A stretch of DNA of 64,000 nt, taken from assembly GCA_945267035.1 (NCBI GenBank), contig CALYOS010000007.1, forward strand, positions 1 to 64,000, read 5' to 3'. Shown one piece after another: positions 60,365 through 64,000 of this stretch (positions are counted from its first letter, which is position 1; every line of letters starts with the position of its first letter). The DNA comes from an uncultured Neisseriaceae bacterium (GTDB lineage Bacteria > Pseudomonadota > Gammaproteobacteria > Burkholderiales > Neisseriaceae). The notes below the pieces were generated by a model, which was not told the DNA's origin, did no database searches, and saw only the letters and a list, made by a program, of their open reading frames with translations. The translations under genes were made by a program, and so were the position numbers.

Positions 60365-61633
60365 ATGACTATGGCCGTATTGCGTAGAAAAACACATCTG
60401 GTACAAATCGAAAATATCACAGTTGGATCTAATGCACCTATCAGGGTGCAGTCTATGACGAATACTGACACTGCTGATGCTGAAAATACGGCTATTCAGG
60501 TTAAAGAACTCGCTGATGCGGGTTCTGAACTAGTTCGTCTAACGGTTAATTCTCCCGAAGCAGCTGCTAAAGTGGCCGAGATTCGACAACGCCTCAATGA
60601 TATGGGCTGCGATGTTCCTTTAGTTGGCGACTTTCACTTTAACGGCGATCGTTTACTCAAAGATTATCCAGATTGTGCGCGAGCCCTTGCTAAATATCGG
60701 ATTAATCCGGGCAATGTTGGTAAGGGCGTAAAAGGCGATGAGAAATTCGCCTTTATGATTTCCACTGCGGCAGAACATAATAAAGCCGTACGTATTGGTG
60801 TGAACTGGGGATCGCTGGATCAGGCACTAGCAAAACGCATGATGGATGCCAATCAGCATCTACCTAAGCCTTTAAGCGCCGATGCGGTTATGCAGGAAGC
60901 TTTGATTGTATCGGCGCTAGAGTCAGCCCAAAAAGCAGAACAATTAGGACTGCCAGCTGATAAAATTATTTTGTCATGCAAAGTTTCGAATGTACAAGAT
61001 CTGGTTAAGGTTTATCAGGATTTGGCCGCGCGCTGTGCCTATCCATTACATTTGGGTTTAACTGAGGCCGGTATGGGTAGTAAAGGCATCGTTGCCTCGA
61101 CTGCGGCTCTGGCTATTCTGCTGCAACAGGGTATTGGCGATACGATTCGTGTTTCTTTGACACCTGAACCTGGCAGCGCGCGCACTAAGGAAGTTGTGGT
61201 AGCGCAAGAAATTTTACAGACGATGGGGATGCGTTCATTTACTCCTCATGTCACTGCTTGTCCTGGTTGTGGTCGAACCACCAGTAATGTATTTCAAGAG
61301 TTGGCACGAGACATTCAGCAATATTTACGTGAAAAAATGCCCCTTTGGCGTTCACAGTACCCTGGCGTGGAAAATTTAAATGTTGCTGTCATGGGTTGTG
61401 TGGTGAATGGACCAGGGGAAAGTAAGCTGGCTGATATTGGTATTTCCTTACCTGGTACAGGTGAAACGCCTGTTGCACCGGTATATGTTGACGGAGAGCG
61501 CCGCGTTACGCTTAAAGGAGAACATATGGCGCAAGAATTTCTGGCCTTAGTTGAAAACTATATTCATGAAAATTATGGTGAAAATGGTAAAAAACGTCAA
61601 TCAGCTAAAGTAATTCCCATCACAGTGCAATAA
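60365..61633 (+). CDS. ispG: 4-hydroxy-3-methylbut-2-enyl-diphosphate synthase
   Basis: A 422-residue [4Fe-4S] enzyme of the MEP isoprenoid pathway. N-terminal [30 protein letters not shown], and cluster cysteines in [10 protein letters not shown] and [20 protein letters not shown] are present. Only two bases separate it from the rodZ-like gene. A second ATG lies two codons in. Confidence 0.97.
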   Translation: MTMAVLRRKTHLVQIENITVGSNAPIRVQSMTNTDTADAENTAIQVKELADAGSELVRLTVNSPEAAAKVAEIRQRLNDMGCDVPLVGDFHFNGDRLLKDYPDCARALAKYRINPGNVGKGVKGDEKFAFMISTAAEHNKAVRIGVNWGSLDQALAKRMMDANQHLPKPLSADAVMQEALIVSALESAQKAEQLGLPADKIILSCKVSNVQDLVKVYQDLAARCAYPLHLGLTEAGMGSKGIVASTAALAILLQQGIGDTIRVSLTPEPGSARTKEVVVAQEILQTMGMRSFTPHVTACPGCGRTTSNVFQELARDIQQYLREKMPLWRSQYPGVENLNVAVMGCVVNGPGESKLADIGISLPGTGETPVAPVYVDGERRVTLKGEHMAQEFLALVENYIHENYGENGKKRQSAKVIPITVQ

Positions 61634-61697
61634 ATTCTAAATTGTCATGTTAATATATCAGGCTTAAATTGAAACAAGTATTCAGAATCTAAATTTT

Positions 61698-62990
61698 ATG
61701 GGTCAAAAAATCCAAGCTGTAAAAGGCATGAATGATTTGCTGCCGGTTGCTCAGAAAGACTTTAAGTTGACCGCAGCTTTATGGCAAGCATTTGAAGAAG
61801 TGGTTGCCGCGTGGACAAAAAGTTACGGCTACAGTCAAATACGCACTCCAATTGTGGAACAAACTGGTTTGTTTGTACGATCAATTGGTGAGGAAACTGA
61901 TGTGGTCGGAAAAGAGATGTATACCTTTGCTGATTCCAATGACAAACTCAGCTTGAGTTTGCGTCCTGAAGGTACTGCATCCTGCTTGCGCGCAGTGGTT
62001 GAACATAATTTGCTGTACAATAACGCGCAGAAATTATGGTATATGGGACCGATGTTTCGACGGGAACGCCCGCAAAAAGGGCGTTATCGGCAGTTTCATC
62101 AAGTTGGGGTTGAAGCCTTAGGTTTTGCCGGACCCGATGTGGATGCGGAACTCATCGCCATGAGTGCGGATTTATGGAATCGACTAGGTATTCGCCAATA
62201 TTTAACTCTTGAAATAAATTCTTTAGGTAATAAAGAAGAACGTATTACTCATCGGGCGGCGTTAGTTGATTATTTACAGCAACATGTCGATATTTTGGAT
62301 GAGGACAGTAAACGGCGCATGCACACCAATCCCTTACGTGTGCTAGATACCAAAAATCCTGCGCTACAAACCATGGCTGAGGGTGCACCACGTTTGGTTG
62401 ATTTTCTTGGTGAAGAGTCGTTAAGTCATTATCGTACCTTAAAAGCAATGTTAGATGGACTTGGCATCGCCTATGTAGAAAATCCTCGTCTGGTTCGCGG
62501 ATTAGATTACTATAATCTGACCGTATTTGAGTGGACTACCGAAAAATTAGGTGCCCAAGCCACAGTATGTGGCGGGGGAAGGTATAATGGACTGATAGAA
62601 GAACTAGGTGGTAAACCAACTCCGAGCATCGGATTTGCTTTGGGGATTGAGCGTTTGTTACTGTTAGTGCAGGAATTCGGGCAATTAGCTGTTAACGAAG
62701 TGCCAGATGTTTATGTGCTGCATCAAGGAGAAGGCACTAGTCTGACGGCAATGAAGCATGCGGCGAGTTTGCGTGCTAGCGGTCTCAATATCTATGTCCA
62801 TTGTGGCGATCAGAGCTTAAAGGCACAACTTAAAAAGGCCGATAGCAGTGGAGCTGCAATTGCTATGATTATTGGTGAGCAAGAGCAGTCAGATGAGACG
62901 ATTACGTTAAAAAATCTGCGTAGCCATGAACAAAAAACTGTTGAGGCTAAAATGGCCTTATCGTTAATTCAAGACTGGAAGAAAGCATAA
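61698..62990 (+). CDS. hisS: Histidyl-tRNA synthetase
   Basis: A 430-residue class II aminoacyl-tRNA synthetase. Motif 2 region [38 protein letters not shown], the histidine loop [13 protein letters not shown] and motif 3 [15 protein letters not shown] are intact, with the C-terminal anticodon-binding domain. The stop overlaps the next start (TAATG). Confidence 0.97.
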   Translation: MGQKIQAVKGMNDLLPVAQKDFKLTAALWQAFEEVVAAWTKSYGYSQIRTPIVEQTGLFVRSIGEETDVVGKEMYTFADSNDKLSLSLRPEGTASCLRAVVEHNLLYNNAQKLWYMGPMFRRERPQKGRYRQFHQVGVEALGFAGPDVDAELIAMSADLWNRLGIRQYLTLEINSLGNKEERITHRAALVDYLQQHVDILDEDSKRRMHTNPLRVLDTKNPALQTMAEGAPRLVDFLGEESLSHYRTLKAMLDGLGIAYVENPRLVRGLDYYNLTVFEWTTEKLGAQATVCGGGRYNGLIEELGGKPTPSIGFALGIERLLLLVQEFGQLAVNEVPDVYVLHQGEGTSLTAMKHAASLRASGLNIYVHCGDQSLKAQLKKADSSGAAIAMIIGEQEQSDETITLKNLRSHEQKTVEAKMALSLIQDWKKA

Positions 62991-63616
62991 TGGTTGTACA
63001 TATTCAAGATGAACAAGAAGTAGCCAATTTCAAATTTTTCTGGCAACGTTGGGGGCGCTGGCTTTTTGCAGTATTGGTAATTTTAGCTTTATCTTATCTG
63101 GGTTATATTCTTTATCAAGGACATTTGCGCAGTAATAATGAAAAAGCAGCAGGTGTGTTTGAAACTTTTGTTACTCAGGCACAGGAAAATAATCTCGAAG
63201 GCAGCAAAAAAGCTTTGATGCAATTGCAAAAAGAGTATCCGGATACCATGAATACCGTTCAGGCAACCTTGATGATGGCGGGAACGGCTTTTGATAACGG
63301 CAAATATGATGAAGCGATTCAACATTTGCATTGGGTTAAATCCAGACAAGACAGCGAGTTGTTGCAAACTATCGTTGCCCAGCGTCTGGCTACGGTTTAT
63401 TTACAGCAAAATAAATTTCCAGAGGCGCTAAAGGCACTTGATGTGCAAGTGGATAATCAATATAAACCAACCTTGCTGGAGACCAAAGGCGATATTTTGC
63501 AAGCACAAAAGAAAAATGCTGACGCCGTTGCTGCTTATCAGCAAGCACTAAACTTACTGCCAAAAGAAAACGTGCAGCGAGAAATTATTCAGATGAAAAT
63601 CTATACTCTGAATTAA
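62990..63616 (+). CDS. YfgM-like tetratricopeptide membrane protein
   Basis: A 208-residue protein with a short cytoplasmic N-terminus, one membrane helix (WLFAVLVILALSYLGYILY, about 24-42) and a periplasmic TPR region. In E. coli YfgM joins SecYEG and periplasmic chaperones. It follows hisS with a one-base overlap, as in E. coli. The usual next gene, bamB, is absent; der follows after a 130-base gap with a strong hairpin. Confidence 0.85.
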   Translation: MVVHIQDEQEVANFKFFWQRWGRWLFAVLVILALSYLGYILYQGHLRSNNEKAAGVFETFVTQAQENNLEGSKKALMQLQKEYPDTMNTVQATLMMAGTAFDNGKYDEAIQHLHWVKSRQDSELLQTIVAQRLATVYLQQNKFPEALKALDVQVDNQYKPTLLETKGDILQAQKKNADAVAAYQQALNLLPKENVQREIIQMKIYTLN

Positions 63617-63629
63617 TGCATGGAATTTA

Positions 63630-63672
63630 GCCTGAATGTTCCTGTCAATATTGTAAAGGACATTCAGGCTTG
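63630..63672 (+). terminator. Strong hairpin between the yfgM-like gene and der
   Basis: Stem AGCCTGAATGT-T-CC / GG-ACATTCAGGCT with one bulged T and a 15-base loop. The tail is only partly T-rich, so it may attenuate, or process, the transcript rather than fully stop it. Confidence 0.5.
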
Positions 63673-63747
63673 TGGAGATTTTGAACGGCTTGCCTTGAGC
63701 AAGCTCTTGCTGTTTATTGACAGCGTAAAATATTGAAAGTAAAGATG

Positions 63748-64000
63748 ATGAAACCAACAATTGTTTTGGTTGGTCGACCTAATGTGGGTAAGTCTACCTT
63801 GTTTAATCGGTTGACTCGTACTAAAGATGCTCTGGTCGCAGACGTGCCAGGTTTGACTCGTGACCGTCACTATGGTCACGGCCGAGTAGGAACTAAGCCT
63901 TATTTAGTGGTTGACACTGGCGGTTTTGAACCGGTGGTGGATAGTGGCATTCTGTATGAGATGGCGCGGCATACTTTACAGGCTGTTGATGAAGCAGATG
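63748..64000 (+). CDS. der: GTPase Der (EngA), 5' part only
   Basis: The first 84 codons of the double-GTPase needed for 50S subunit maturation. The first G1 motif [16 protein letters not shown]2 region [12 protein letters not shown] and G3 DTGGFE are present. The gene runs off the window. Of two adjacent ATGs, the second (63748) matches the family start MKPTI; the first (63745) is also possible. Confidence 0.95.
   Translation, partial: MKPTIVLVGRPNVGKSTLFNRLTRTKDALVADVPGLTRDRHYGHGRVGTKPYLVVDTGGFEPVVDSGILYEMARHTLQAVDEAD

Overview
The window is an AT-rich chromosomal stretch of a beta-proteobacterium of the family Neisseriaceae. Supporting signs are the cmk-rpsA-ihfB order, neisserial-type S1, AcnB and Der sequences, a UbiM-like ubiquinone hydroxylase, and the YfgM-like gene lying directly next to der with no bamB between them. 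Low GC, long gaps and many decaying gene fragments fit a host-adapted member such as Snodgrassella, but the species call is inference.

Layout. 0.8-7.5 kb: isochorismatase-like hydrolase, lytic transglycosylase, the TrkH/TrkA potassium system, and an M48 lipoprotein protease. 8.8-16 kb: aconitase B, cysteine synthase, a small lipoprotein, a cyclophilin, fructose-bisphosphatase and RlmJ. 16.5-19.4 kb: an accessory patch with a predicted lipoprotein, a frameshifted lipoprotein, a fragment with an in-frame stop, an orphan small protein and a broken VanW-family gene. 19.7-47.3 kb: housekeeping genes (GST, DHODH-like, MscL, FabI, TrxB, IlvE, LapA-LapB-PyrF, UbiM-like, Smr, PrmB, CYTH, ClpB, tRNA-Ser, YaaA, MetZ, TrxA, an MFS carrier, Pgm, RuvB, AroA). 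47.4-52.4 kb: the most unusual part, a tandemly duplicated cassette of about 2 kb (membrane protein, gene fragments, lipoprotein), followed by debris that looks like toxin and PAAR-like (DUF4280) sequence. 53-56 kb: cmk-rpsA-ihfB with a structured rpsA leader. 57.6-64 kb: a tightly packed run rlmN-pilW-rodZ-ispG-hisS-yfgM, then the start of der at the window edge.

How it fits together. Several neighbours share pathways: TrkH with TrkA; LapA with LapB in LPS control; CysK and MetZ in sulfur amino-acid synthesis; TrxA and TrxB in thiol redox; PyrF and the DHODH-like protein in pyrimidine synthesis; RlmN and RlmJ on 23S rRNA. Intrinsic terminators are clear between many convergent or terminal genes.

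The best candidates for something new are three. First, the duplicated lipoprotein cassette, whose first copy is flanked exactly by a 16-bp direct repeat and whose lipoproteins share an identical front half but a diverged back half. Second, a potential pseudoknot in the rpsA leader. Third, the set of decayed small genes scattered through the long gaps, some with the look of toxin/immunity debris. All identities come from reading the sequence; no database search was run.
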